A stretch of 64,000 nucleotides of DNA from Pseudomonas tolaasii NCPPB 2192 (GTDB lineage Bacteria; Pseudomonadota; Gammaproteobacteria; Pseudomonadales; Pseudomonadaceae): assembly GCF_002813445.1 (NCBI RefSeq), contig NZ_PHHD01000001.1, positions 682,001 to 746,000 on the forward strand. The letters are read 5' to 3'. Shown here in pieces: positions 25,593 through 34,609 of this stretch. The translations under genes and the position numbers were made by a program. Within the stretch, counting starts at the first letter, position 1. Each line of letters begins with the position of its first letter. The notes beneath the pieces are model-generated. The model saw only the letters and a program-made list of their open reading frames with translations, did not search any database and was not told where the DNA came from.

Positions 25593-28500
25593 CTAGGCAG
25601 CGTTGCTTTTTTGCTCCCCTTCGGTTTTCGCTACCTGAGCAGGCTGGGAGGGCGACGCCGGACTGGACGTAATATCTGAATATTCGTCTTTGGAGTTTTT
25701 CACATTAACAACCGTCTTTATTGCAAACCCCGTATCCAGACGAAGGCCTTCCATTTCTTTCACCTTGACCGGAGTGAAGTGGGTCAATTCCGGGCCGTAG
25801 GGCGTCAAGGTCTTGGGGTCAAGGGCATACCACTTGCCATTTTGTTGCGACGCCAAAACAGGAACGGCATTGCCATCCTCACCCACTGGCCTGTAGACGC
25901 CATCCGCGATCGTTTGTTTGTATCCGCCATGGGGAATATTCCAACTTCCGCTGCGCCCGGACACATGCCGCAGGCGATCAAAATCAAGTGACGGAAGTTT
26001 AACGGAGGGCAGCGTTTTAACAGCGGTTTTACCCAACTTGAATAAACCGCTCCCCGCGTCATAAATACTTCCGAACGGGTTGGCAGCCTTGATCCCTTCC
26101 TTGGCAACCCCTTTCAAAATCCTCAACGTATTGTTGGTCGCACTGACGCCAAACTTGACGGCACTCACTCCGCCTTTGGCACCCGGAACAATCAAGCTGA
26201 CAAAATCAAAAAGTCCATTGACAACCGCCTCGTGCTTATCACCTTTAACAACGCTGGTAACGAAGCCGTAAAAAGGAACAAGACCCAGCATGAAATTCTT
26301 GAGCACCTTTGTTTTCCGGCGCGATTTTTCGCTCTCGGTTTCCCCTTTTGCCGTCTCCCTGAGCTCTTCAACAGCGGCTTTGTAATTATGGCTCATCATG
26401 CGGGCCAACTCTTTGGCTCTTTCCGATGGCGTGCCTATAGCGGGTAAGGTGTCGGATTTAGAGTGTGGAACGGACTGGTGCGCAGCCCAATTGGCTCTTA
26501 GCGTGTAATTTTTATTACCCACCACCACACCGTAAAGTGGATCAGAATGGTGTTTACGGCGCTTTATATGCCACCCTTCAGGGACGCCAGGAACAGGTTC
26601 ACCGTTCTTGAGAATTTTGCCCAGGATTGGCGAGTACACATAACTGACAAATTCGCCATTCAACACCGTTTCAATATGAACCGCGCCCTGTCCGAAATGC
26701 TTGAACAAGGGATGCTCTTCACTGCCTTCGGGGAATTTTGAATTAGGTATTTCTCTCACATGCATCATGCTCACCGAGCCGTGCTCGAACCGTCTACGGT
26801 CCTCAACCGGCAACTGCGATACCTGATGCTGGAACAACGTGCCTGCAGCCTCGCTAAAGCTGTCGCCGTGATCGTCAAATGCCTGCTCAAATACTTTTTT
26901 GATGTCAGGTAATTTACTGATGCCCGCCTGAACTTTCGCATGAGGAAACGCCGGATCAAGCGACTGCCAGGCAGAGTTAAGTTCGCCCGACATATAGAGG
27001 TCCAATGGTGACTTCTTTACAAGGTCATAACCCATGCGTCGCTGGAGGAATTTTTTCTCAAACAGATGCGCGTACTCCTCCCCGTAAACCTTGGTTAATT
27101 CTGCCAACGCCAGGTCTCGGCGGGTCGGCAGAGCCGCCATCACTTGCTTGAGGCTTTCCAGCATACTTTCAGCCATTTTTTGCATGGCAGCGGAGACCTT
27201 CTCAATGGTCTCGGCGCTATAGCCCTCACTGTTTTTCGCGATAACGCCGTTGGCGACACCCCAGTCGATCACCGATTGCAGTACGGCCATTTGCGACTGC
27301 TGCTCTTGTACCGCTGTAACAGGTCCCAGAACGCCACGCTGCCGGATCTGGTCATAGCTGCGTCCGATAGAGGATCCTGACACTTCCTGTTCACTGCGCG
27401 AAACTTCCGCGCTGAACGTTGCCCATTGCAACGAGCCGTACACCAATGTGTCAGGCATTTCCTTGACCAAAAATTCCGGAGCTGACATGGCCAGTAATTG
27501 GTAAGCCACGACTTTCGCCATCTCCGGGCCGACTCGCCCCTCCAGGTGAGCTTCAAACCGTTTGACAATGTCGGCGGACGACCGCCCCTTGTTATCGGGT
27601 TGAAACAGGTCATACCCGGCCAGGTTATTGCGTTGCAGCCCCCCTGCCGGGTCCACCGCCAATACGAGCGCCGCCAACAAGGCTTCATGGCCACTGGTCG
27701 CGGTAGGAAAGGCGCCTATTGCATCCTGCAATTGCTGACCTAATGCACGGGCTTGAGGCGTGACGATCAAGGCTTTGAGAAACGCCTCCGGATCTTTATC
27801 AGCCAATGGCCGCAGAGACTCTGGCACCGCCCGCTTCAAGTACTCGAAAAGACTTCCAACCTCGCCTCCTGCGCCCAATGGCACCTGAGTTTGGCCGGCT
27901 TTCCAGGTGCCGATGGTTTCGATTATTTTTTTCCGAGCGTCCTCGCTCAATGGCACGCCTTTACTCAGCAAGCCGCCATAGTCGGCTGCACTGGGCGCCG
28001 ACAACGACGGAGCGAACAACACGCGCTCCAGGTTGGCCAGTGCTTCCAGTGTGGTTGGAACTTCCAATCCGTAAGCCGTTATCAGTTGCGTGAGGCTCAT
28101 CGTGAAGGGTTGCGGCTGATCTGCGCGCCAATAGGCGGAGTGAGGCGCGATCTCTACAGCGATGGACTCCATGCCTGACTTCGCACCGGGCGTTTCGATG
28201 TGTTTCTTCAACGCGGCGAGCAGGTTATGCCGCGTTTCGGCCTCGCCCGTCTGGCTTAAAATATCGGCAGGCACGTGATGATCCGACGGTGCTTTCGAAT
28301 CAGGCCCATAAAGAAACTGCCCAACAATGCTTGAATCGACCGTGTACTGCCCGGATGCGTCGCTTTCAATCTGGGTAGGCAAGTGCAAAATGTCGTAAGG
28401 GGTGAAACGTTTTGCGAGGGTCATCAAGCGATCAAACAGGTCGCGAGCACCGGGAATATCGTTGAGCTGGGCGGACTGCGCGGTTAACCGGGCGTGCCCA

Positions 28501-28850
28501 CCAAAATAGAGAATGCCTTTATAGGGATCAATGTGAGTGATACTGATCCCCTCTCCCGACACTGACTGCTCCAATTGCTTGAACGCCGACGAGGTGAAAA
28601 CCGTCTGCAACGCGTCAATCCAGTGCCCCAGCGTGGACTCTCCCGGAACGGGCAGGCGCGCGCCTGATGAATGTTGCGCTGAATAAGTTCGCAGCAATCG
28701 GGCATCAGCCGCCGCGCGAGAAGCGTCGGTATGCGCCGACGAAATGCTCTCAACCCTCGCAGACGGCGAATTGTTCACGTTATAGATGTTTTGAGGAGCA
28801 GCATTTTTTATCGAGCCAAAGCCCGCTACGCCAATAATATTCACGGTCAT
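25593..28850 (-). CDS. Large protein of unknown function, candidate HrpL-regulated (type III) effector
   Basis: A 1085-residue protein that I cannot assign to a named family. There is no export signal peptide. The first 50 residues are rich in Ser, Asn and Ala (NIYNVNNSPSARVESISSAH), as in many type III secreted proteins. The middle is helical and soluble. A pair of hydrophobic stretches lies near residues 850-920 (FMLGLVPFYGFVTSVVKG, then LFDFVSLIVPGAKGGVSAVK). The C-terminal part holds GVYRPVGEDG and NGKWYALDPKTLTPYGPEL, which recall the C-terminal regions of large Pseudomonas toxin-like proteins. A hrp-box-like promoter lies 264 bases upstream in the right direction (29114-29142). Base composition is more AT-rich than the neighbours, and the gene stands alone between mpl and the ethanolamine cluster, which suggests acquisition. 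Effector function is inferred. Confidence 0.6.
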   Translation of the reverse strand: MTVNIIGVAGFGSIKNAAPQNIYNVNNSPSARVESISSAHTDASRAAADARLLRTYSAQHSSGARLPVPGESTLGHWIDALQTVFTSSAFKQLEQSVSGEGISITHIDPYKGILYFGGHARLTAQSAQLNDIPGARDLFDRLMTLAKRFTPYDILHLPTQIESDASGQYTVDSSIVGQFLYGPDSKAPSDHHVPADILSQTGEAETRHNLLAALKKHIETPGAKSGMESIAVEIAPHSAYWRADQPQPFTMSLTQLITAYGLEVPTTLEALANLERVLFAPSLSAPSAADYGGLLSKGVPLSEDARKKIIETIGTWKAGQTQVPLGAGGEVGSLFEYLKRAVPESLRPLADKDPEAFLKALIVTPQARALGQQLQDAIGAFPTATSGHEALLAALVLAVDPAGGLQRNNLAGYDLFQPDNKGRSSADIVKRFEAHLEGRVGPEMAKVVAYQLLAMSAPEFLVKEMPDTLVYGSLQWATFSAEVSRSEQEVSGSSIGRSYDQIRQRGVLGPVTAVQEQQSQMAVLQSVIDWGVANGVIAKNSEGYSAETIEKVSAAMQKMAESMLESLKQVMAALPTRRDLALAELTKVYGEEYAHLFEKKFLQRRMGYDLVKKSPLDLYMSGELNSAWQSLDPAFPHAKVQAGISKLPDIKKVFEQAFDDHGDSFSEAAGTLFQHQVSQLPVEDRRRFEHGSVSMMHVREIPNSKFPEGSEEHPLFKHFGQGAVHIETVLNGEFVSYVYSPILGKILKNGEPVPGVPEGWHIKRRKHHSDPLYGVVVGNKNYTLRANWAAHQSVPHSKSDTLPAIGTPSERAKELARMMSHNYKAAVEELRETAKGETESEKSRRKTKVLKNFMLGLVPFYGFVTSVVKGDKHEAVVNGLFDFVSLIVPGAKGGVSAVKFGVSATNNTLRILKGVAKEGIKAANPFGSIYDAGSGLFKLGKTAVKTLPSVKLPSLDFDRLRHVSGRSGSWNIPHGGYKQTIADGVYRPVGEDGNAVPVLASQQNGKWYALDPKTLTPYGPELTHFTPVKVKEMEGLRLDTGFAIKTVVNVKNSKDEYSDITSSPASPSQPAQVAKTEGEQKSNAA

Positions 28851-29249
28851 ATTTTATCTCTATCACGGTTTCGATGAACGGCCCGCCATCGCACGAAGTG
28901 CACAGCACAAAAAACGGGCAACGTTATATAGCGCCGACAAAATTTAATGCTCAGTTAATAAAAGCGAGCACCAAACTCCACGACCATTTCTCGAACACCC
29001 CAAACTGTCGAGCTAAATTAATTCCCTTATAAAATGAGCGCGAACCAGCTGACCAGTAAACTAACCAGACAATGTCCGACATTGAAGAAAGACGTCCTCC
29101 GACGCTCAACCATTACGTGGCCTTCGTCGTTTGAATAGTTCCAAAGAAACTAACGCACGAGACTGCTATATCGATTGAATATAACTAACAACTCCATAGC
29201 GAATGGCTATTGAAAGAACATCAACTTTTAAGCACTTTCCTATATCCCG
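28851..29249. other. AT-rich 399-base gap upstream of the 1085-residue gene
   Basis: This is the gap between the two leftward genes. By hand count 28861-29220 is about 44% GC, far below the flanking genes. It holds the hrp-box-like promoter (29114-29142) and otherwise no reading frame or RNA that I can support. Confidence 0.8.
29114..29142 (-). promoter_or_regulatory. hrp-box-like HrpL promoter
   Basis: Read on the minus strand, GGAACT is followed by 16 bases and then CCACGTA. The HrpL consensus is GGAACC, 15-16 bases, CCACnnA, so one base differs. It points at the 1085-residue gene, whose ATG is about 264 bases further on. A chance match in this gap is unlikely. Function is inferred. Confidence 0.6.
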
Positions 29250-31145
29250 CTATTGATGACGCTCAGACGCAACAATCCCATACTTGCGCAACTTGCGGTA
29301 CAGCGTGTTACGACTGACCGCCAGCAGTTGCGCCGTGCGGGTTATATGCCAGCGCTGCTGTTCAAGTGCACTCAGCAGCGTTTTACGCTCCGCCTCGTCC
29401 AAGGGCGAAACATCGACAGATGTGGAGGGCGCCAGACTCGGTGTACGCACATTTGCCGGCAGGTCATCCAACCCAACTTGCCCACCCTCGGCCAACGCCA
29501 CCAGCGTGCGCAAGACCATGCGCAATTGCCGCACATTGCCCGGCCAGGCATAGCTGAGCAGCGCCTGCCGTGCCGCCGCGTCGAGCGTGATCACTTGCCC
29601 CGCCGCCTCTTGCTCCAGCAGAAAGTCCAGCAACTGCGCTTTGTCCGCGCGCTCACGCAAGGCCGGCAACCCGACTTCAAGGCCATTGAGGCGGTAATAC
29701 AGATCCTCTCGAAAGCTGCCGGCCTGAACGCGCTCGAGCAAATTGCGGTGAGTGGCGCTGATGATCCGCACATCGACTGCCTGCGCAGCCCCACCGATAG
29801 GCACGACCATACGGTCCTCCAACACCCTTAAAAGACGGGTTTGCAACGCGAACGGCATGTCGCCGATCTCGTCGAGAAACAGCGTGCCGCCATCGGCCTG
29901 TTGCAGTTTGCCGCGCATGCCCTCCTTCAATGCGCCGGTAAAACTGCCGCCGCGGTAGCCGAACAACTCGCTTTCAATCAGGTTCTCGGGAATGGCGGCA
30001 CAATTGAGCGCGACGAAAGGCTTTCCCGCGCGCTGGCTGGCCTGATGCACAGCCTTGGCGAACGCCTCTTTGCCGCAGCCGGTTTCACCGTTGATCAGCA
30101 ATGGCACATCACGCTCAAACACTTTCACGGCTTTGCGAAAATCCTGTTGCAGGACAGGGTCGCCCAGGCAGATCCCCGGTAAACGCGGTGCCTCAGGCTT
30201 GACCACTGGCGCCGGCACGCTGCGCGGCTGGCCCCGCAACGCGGCGAACAACGAGCGGCCATCACGGGTACGTAATGGCCAACTGGCCGTGGCATTTGCG
30301 CTGGCGCGGCTGAGCAGTTGGTCCAGGGAACAGTCGAAAAACGCCTCCACCGGCTGCCCCAGCAAACCGCCGCGCAGCTGCCCGAGCAGGTTCAGCGCGC
30401 TCTGGTTAACCGCGCAGATGCGCCCTTCCCCGTCAAACGCCAGCAACCCTTCGCTGAACAGCCCTACGGACTCGGCCTGCAAGTGAAAACGCAGCAACCA
30501 CTGGTTTTCGAAGTGACGCAGGAAATAACAGCTTTCGATCATCTTCGCCGACAGGTTCACCAGCGCCATGGTATGGAACTGGCTCTGGCGCGACACCGCT
30601 TCGCGTGCCGAGGACACGTCGAGCACCGCCAGCAATTCGCCATGGGGGTCGAACACCGGGCTCGCCGAGCAGGCCAGCCCGGTATGGCGACCGCGAAAAT
30701 GCTCATCGCGGTGAATGGTCAGGGATTGGCGTTCCACCAGGCAGGTACCGATACCGTTGGTGCCTTCCCGTGCCTCGCTCCAGTCGGCGCCGAGCCACAG
30801 CCCGGCGCGCTCGAAAATCTTGCGTTCGGACGGCGCCGTCACACAGTTGAGGATCACCCCGCGCGCGTCGGTCAGCAGCACCGCGTGGCCGGCGCCCGAG
30901 AGCTGTTGATGCAGGCTGTTCATCTCGCTGCCGGCAATGTGCAGCACTTGCTGCAGGCGTTCGCGGCTCTCCAGCAAGCGGCCGTGTTCAAGCACAGTGG
31001 GGGCGATACTCACCGCAGGGTCGAGGTGATAGTCCTCAAGGCAACGCAGCCACGAGCGGGCAATGGACGGATCGCTGGACGGGTCGCGGCCATGGGCCAC
31101 GGTCAGCACTTGCTGGGCATGGCGACCGAAATGATCGTTGTGCAT
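29250..31145 (-). CDS. eatR: Sigma54-dependent activator of ethanolamine genes (EatR-like)
   Basis: A 631-residue AcoR-type enhancer-binding protein. Residues about 50-215 are a GAF-like sensor region and about 220-300 PAS-like. The AAA+ domain starts near 325, with Walker A G353ETGCGKE, the sigma54-contact loop G400SFTGA and Walker B GGTLFLDEIGDM. The C-terminal Fis-type helix-turn-helix is HITRTAQLLAVSRNTLYRKL. The contact loop is GSFTGA rather than the canonical GAFTGA. It is divergent from exaC-eat-eutBC, and in P. aeruginosa the matching regulator EatR (PA4021) controls exactly these genes with RpoN. Two dyad sites and a sigma54 promoter lie in the shared gap. Confidence 0.88.
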   Translation of the reverse strand: MHNDHFGRHAQQVLTVAHGRDPSSDPSIARSWLRCLEDYHLDPAVSIAPTVLEHGRLLESRERLQQVLHIAGSEMNSLHQQLSGAGHAVLLTDARGVILNCVTAPSERKIFERAGLWLGADWSEAREGTNGIGTCLVERQSLTIHRDEHFRGRHTGLACSASPVFDPHGELLAVLDVSSAREAVSRQSQFHTMALVNLSAKMIESCYFLRHFENQWLLRFHLQAESVGLFSEGLLAFDGEGRICAVNQSALNLLGQLRGGLLGQPVEAFFDCSLDQLLSRASANATASWPLRTRDGRSLFAALRGQPRSVPAPVVKPEAPRLPGICLGDPVLQQDFRKAVKVFERDVPLLINGETGCGKEAFAKAVHQASQRAGKPFVALNCAAIPENLIESELFGYRGGSFTGALKEGMRGKLQQADGGTLFLDEIGDMPFALQTRLLRVLEDRMVVPIGGAAQAVDVRIISATHRNLLERVQAGSFREDLYYRLNGLEVGLPALRERADKAQLLDFLLEQEAAGQVITLDAAARQALLSYAWPGNVRQLRMVLRTLVALAEGGQVGLDDLPANVRTPSLAPSTSVDVSPLDEAERKTLLSALEQQRWHITRTAQLLAVSRNTLYRKLRKYGIVASERHQ

Positions 31146-31232
31146 TTCTTATTATTCTCCCTGCATGAGAACGGCCAGCATCCCCCGGCACCCCGACCAT
31201 TGCAACCCCGGGGAGACCCGTCGGTCATGGGC

Positions 31233-31250
31233 TGTACCGTTTATGGCACA
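31233..31250. promoter_or_regulatory. Dyad site 1, candidate activator binding site
   Basis: TGTACC, 6 bases, GGCACA: an imperfect dyad whose second half differs from GGTACA by one base. A second copy with the same spacing lies 33 bases on. The distance from the candidate sigma54 start is about 120 bases, as expected for an enhancer-type site. Confidence 0.5.
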
Positions 31251-31265
31251 CACTGTCACCCACCC

Positions 31266-31283
31266 TGTACCACCCCTGCTACA
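31266..31283. promoter_or_regulatory. Dyad site 2, candidate activator binding site
   Basis: TGTACC, 6 bases, GCTACA. Centre-to-centre distance from site 1 is 33 bases, close to three helical turns, so both would face the same side of the DNA. Binding by the divergent EatR-like activator is inferred. Confidence 0.5.
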
Positions 31284-31336
31284 GCAACGCCTTGCAACAA
31301 ACCTCAAACCCCTGATTTAACGGGCGCTCACGGCGC

Positions 31337-31352
31337 TGGCCCGACCTTTGCT
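31337..31352 (+). promoter_or_regulatory. Sigma54 (RpoN) promoter of the ethanolamine operon
   Basis: TGGCCC, 5 bases, TTGCT matches the -24/-12 consensus TGGCAC-N5-TTGCW with one difference, and the GG and GC pairs are 10 bases apart as required. Transcription would start near 31362, about 55 bases before the exaC ATG. Confidence 0.75.
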
Positions 31353-31416
31353 CTACGCTTTACAGGCGCTGTCGCGGCGCACTCCCAATAAACACAAGAG
31401 CCAGGAGATACCCACC

Positions 31417-32937
31417 ATGCGTTACGCACACCCCGGTACTGAAGGCGCGATCGTTTCGTTCAAGGCCAAGTACGGCAACTACATCGGGGGCGAATTCGTT
31501 GCGCCGGTCGATGGCAACTATTTCACCAACACCTCGCCGGTCAACGGCAAGGCCATCGCCGAATTCCCGCGCTCCACAGCCAAAGACATCGACAAGGCCC
31601 TCGACGCCGCCCACGCCGCCGCTGACGCCTGGGGCAAAACCTCGGCCCAGGACCGCTCGCTGGTACTGCTGAAAATCGCCGACCGCATCGAACAGAACCT
31701 CGAACTGCTGGCCATCACCGAAACCTGGGACAACGGCAAGGCCGTGCGTGAAACCCTCAACGCCGACATCCCGCTGGCCGCCGACCACTTCCGCTACTTC
31801 GCCGGGTGCATTCGCGCCCAGGAAGGCACCAGCGCCGAGATCAACGAGCACACCGCGTCGTATCACTTCCACGAGCCCCTGGGTGTGGTCGGCCAGATCA
31901 TCCCGTGGAACTTCCCGCTGCTGATGGCCGCGTGGAAACTCGCCCCGGCCCTGGCCGCCGGTAACTGCGTGGTGCTCAAACCTGCCGAGCAAACCCCGCT
32001 GGGCATCAACGTGTTGCTGGAAGTGATCGGCGACCTGCTGCCACCCGGCGTGCTGAACGTCGTGCACGGTTTCGGCAAAGAGGCCGGCGAAGCCCTGGCC
32101 ACCAGCAAGCGCATCGCCAAGATTGCTTTCACCGGCTCCACGCCAGTGGGCTCGCACATCATGCACGCGGCGGCCGAGAACATTATTCCGTCTACCGTAG
32201 AGCTGGGCGGCAAGTCGCCGAACATCTTCTTCGCCGACATCATGAAAGCCGAGCCTTCGTTTATCGAGAAAGCCGCAGAAGGCCTGGTGCTGGCGTTCTT
32301 TAACCAAGGCGAAGTGTGCACCTGCCCATCGCGCGCACTGGTGGAAGAGTCGATCTACGACGACTTCATGAAAGTGGTGATGAAAAAGATCGAGCAGATC
32401 AAACGCGGCGACCCGCTGGACACCGACACCATGGTCGGCGCCCAAGCGTCGGAGCAACAATTCGACAAAATCCTGTCCTACCTGGAAATCGCCAAAGGCG
32501 AAGGCGCGCAGTTGCTGACCGGCGGCAAGGTCGAGCAGCTCACCGGCGACATGGCCGGCGGCTATTACATCCAGCCGACCCTGCTCAAGGGCACCAACGA
32601 AATGCGCGTGTTCCAGGAGGAAATCTTCGGCCCGGTGGTGAGCATCACCACCTTCAAGGACGAAGCCGAAGCCCTGGCCATCGCCAACGACACCGAGTTC
32701 GGCCTCGGCGCCGGCGTTTGGACCCGCGACATCAACCGCGCTTACCGCATGGGCCGTGCGATCAAGGCGGGCCGCGTATGGACCAACTGCTACCACCTCT
32801 ACCCGGCGCACGCCGCGTTCGGCGGTTACAAAAAGTCCGGCGTGGGCCGTGAGACGCACAAGATGATGCTGGACCACTACCAGCAGACCAAAAACCTGCT
32901 GGTGAGCTACGACATTAATCCGTTGGGCTTCTTCTAA
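31417..32937 (+). CDS. exaC: NAD-dependent (acet)aldehyde dehydrogenase ExaC-like
   Basis: A 506-residue aldehyde dehydrogenase. It is expected to oxidise the acetaldehyde made by EutBC to acetate. The catalytic Cys is in NQGEVCTCPSRALVE, the general-base Glu in TVELGGKSPNIFF, and the nucleotide site in FTGSTPVGSHIMHAA. The start ATG at 31417 has CCAGGAG 6 bases upstream; an in-frame ATG at 31348 lies within the sigma54 promoter and is rejected. It is the first gene of the exaC-eat-eutB-eutC run, with a 186-base gap holding a repeat element before eat. Confidence 0.93.
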   Translation: MRYAHPGTEGAIVSFKAKYGNYIGGEFVAPVDGNYFTNTSPVNGKAIAEFPRSTAKDIDKALDAAHAAADAWGKTSAQDRSLVLLKIADRIEQNLELLAITETWDNGKAVRETLNADIPLAADHFRYFAGCIRAQEGTSAEINEHTASYHFHEPLGVVGQIIPWNFPLLMAAWKLAPALAAGNCVVLKPAEQTPLGINVLLEVIGDLLPPGVLNVVHGFGKEAGEALATSKRIAKIAFTGSTPVGSHIMHAAAENIIPSTVELGGKSPNIFFADIMKAEPSFIEKAAEGLVLAFFNQGEVCTCPSRALVEESIYDDFMKVVMKKIEQIKRGDPLDTDTMVGAQASEQQFDKILSYLEIAKGEGAQLLTGGKVEQLTGDMAGGYYIQPTLLKGTNEMRVFQEEIFGPVVSITTFKDEAEALAIANDTEFGLGAGVWTRDINRAYRMGRAIKAGRVWTNCYHLYPAHAAFGGYKKSGVGRETHKMMLDHYQQTKNLLVSYDINPLGFF

Positions 32938-32948
32938 CCCCCCCGCTG

Positions 32949-33080
32949 ATCGTTCCCACGCTCTGCGTGGGAATGCCGCCTGGGACGCTCTGCGTTCCGA
33001 TGTCTGCGCAGCATTCAAGCCCTGCGCAAGGTGACGCGGAGCGTCACGGGATGCATTCCCACGCAGAGCGTGGGAACGAT
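32949..33080. repeat. 132-base element with perfect 28-base terminal inverted repeats
   Basis: The left end ATCGTTCCCACGCTCTGCGT (first 20 bases) and the right end ACGCAGAGCGTGGGAACGAT are exact complements, and the match goes on to 28 bases. Each end also folds by itself (TTCCCACGC-TCT-GCGTGGGAA). A second nested pair (GACGCTCTGCG, GACGCGGAGCG) lies inside. The 'GTTCCCACGCTCTGCG' end is a repeat I have met in many pseudomonads. It interrupts the ethanolamine operon between exaC and eat. Confidence 0.9.
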
Positions 33081-33123
33081 CTCACCTGCTGCCTAAAACA
33101 ATAAGAACGGACGGTACTTTCCC

Positions 33124-34557
33124 ATGCCTAGCGAACCCACTGGCTCTTCCGTCGACTTCGAAAAAGTCGATTCCCACTATTTCCAACAACGCGAACTGAA
33201 AAAAGGCGCCGCCGGCTGGGTGCTGTTGGTCGGCCTCGGCGTGGCCTATGTCATCTCCGGCGACTACGCCGGCTGGAACTTCGGCCTGGCCCAGGGTGGC
33301 TGGGGCGGTATGTTTCTCGCCACACTGCTGATGGCCACCATGTACCTGTGCATGTGTTTTTCCCTGGCGGAACTGTCTTCCATGATCCCCACCGCCGGCG
33401 GCGGCTACGGGTTTGCCCGCAGCGCCTTCGGCCCCTGGGGCGGGTTCCTCACCGGCACCGCCATCCTCATCGAATACGCCATCGCCCCCGCCGCCATCGC
33501 GGTGTTTATCGGCGCGTATTGCGAGTCGCTGTTCGGCATTGGCGGCTGGATGATCTACCTGGCGTTTTACATCATCTTCATCGGCATCCACATCTTTGGC
33601 GTGGGCGAAGCCCTGAAGTTGATGTTTGTGATCACCGCCATCGCCGCCATTGCCCTGGGCGTGTTCCTGGTGTCGATGGTGCCGCACTTCAGTGTCGCCA
33701 ACTTGCTGGATATCCCGGTGACCGAGGCCAAGGGCGCCAGCACTTTCCTGCCATTCGGATACGTCGGCGTGTGGGCGGCGATTCCCTACGCGATCTGGTT
33801 TTTCCTTGCAGTGGAAGGTGTGCCGCTGGCCGCCGAAGAAACCAAAAACCCCAAGCGCGACCTGCCGCGCGGCCTGATCGGCGCCATTGTGGTGCTGACC
33901 AGTTTTGCCCTGTTGATTCTGGTGATTGCGCCGGGTGGCGCGGGCACTTACGCGCTGATCAAATCCGGCAACCCGCTGGTTGAAGCGCTGGCACTGTCCT
34001 ACGGCGGTTCAACGTGGATGGGCAGCTTCGTCAACCTGGTCGGTCTGGCCGGGCTGATCGCCAGCTTTTTCTCGATTATCTACGCCTATTCGCGGCAGAT
34101 TTTCGCCTTGTCCCGCGCCGGCTACCTGCCGCGCAAACTGTCGCAGACCAATAAAAGCAAGGCGCCCGTTTTGGCTTTGGTGATTCCCGGCCTTATCGGT
34201 TTCGGCCTGTCGCTGACCGGACAGGGCGATTTGCTGATTCTGGTGGCCGTGTTCGGCGCAACCATTTCCTACGTGCTGATGATGGCCGCGCACATCACCC
34301 TGCGCATTCGCCGCCCCAAAATGGACCGCCCGTACCGCACGCCGGGCGGCATCTTCACCTCCGGCATCGCTCTGGTACTGGCCTGTGTGGCCGTGGTGGC
34401 GGGCTTTCTGGTGGACCCGCGCGTGGTTATTGGCGCCGCGATCATCTATGGAGTATTAATTGCTTACTTTGCTTTCTACAGCCGGCATCACTTGGTAGCA
34501 GGCACGCCGGAGGAGGAATTCGCGGCGATCCAGGCCGCAGAGGCCGCCTTGCACTGA
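33124..34557 (+). CDS. eat: Ethanolamine permease
   Basis: A 477-residue APC-superfamily transporter with about twelve membrane segments. The N-terminus (VDSHYFQQRELKKGAAGWVL, GVAYVISGDYAGWNFGLAQG) is typical of Pseudomonas ethanolamine permeases. The consensus segment AEETKNPKRDLPRGLIGAI is the loop after helix 6 of the APC family. It brings ethanolamine across the inner membrane for EutBC. Start and stop are normal and eutB follows 52 bases on. Confidence 0.92.
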   Translation: MPSEPTGSSVDFEKVDSHYFQQRELKKGAAGWVLLVGLGVAYVISGDYAGWNFGLAQGGWGGMFLATLLMATMYLCMCFSLAELSSMIPTAGGGYGFARSAFGPWGGFLTGTAILIEYAIAPAAIAVFIGAYCESLFGIGGWMIYLAFYIIFIGIHIFGVGEALKLMFVITAIAAIALGVFLVSMVPHFSVANLLDIPVTEAKGASTFLPFGYVGVWAAIPYAIWFFLAVEGVPLAAEETKNPKRDLPRGLIGAIVVLTSFALLILVIAPGGAGTYALIKSGNPLVEALALSYGGSTWMGSFVNLVGLAGLIASFFSIIYAYSRQIFALSRAGYLPRKLSQTNKSKAPVLALVIPGLIGFGLSLTGQGDLLILVAVFGATISYVLMMAAHITLRIRRPKMDRPYRTPGGIFTSGIALVLACVAVVAGFLVDPRVVIGAAIIYGVLIAYFAFYSRHHLVAGTPEEEFAAIQAAEAALH

Positions 34558-34609
34558 ATGCCGAAAACCTCGACGCAGGCCTTGGCCTGCGTCGCCCAGG
34601 AGACACTGT

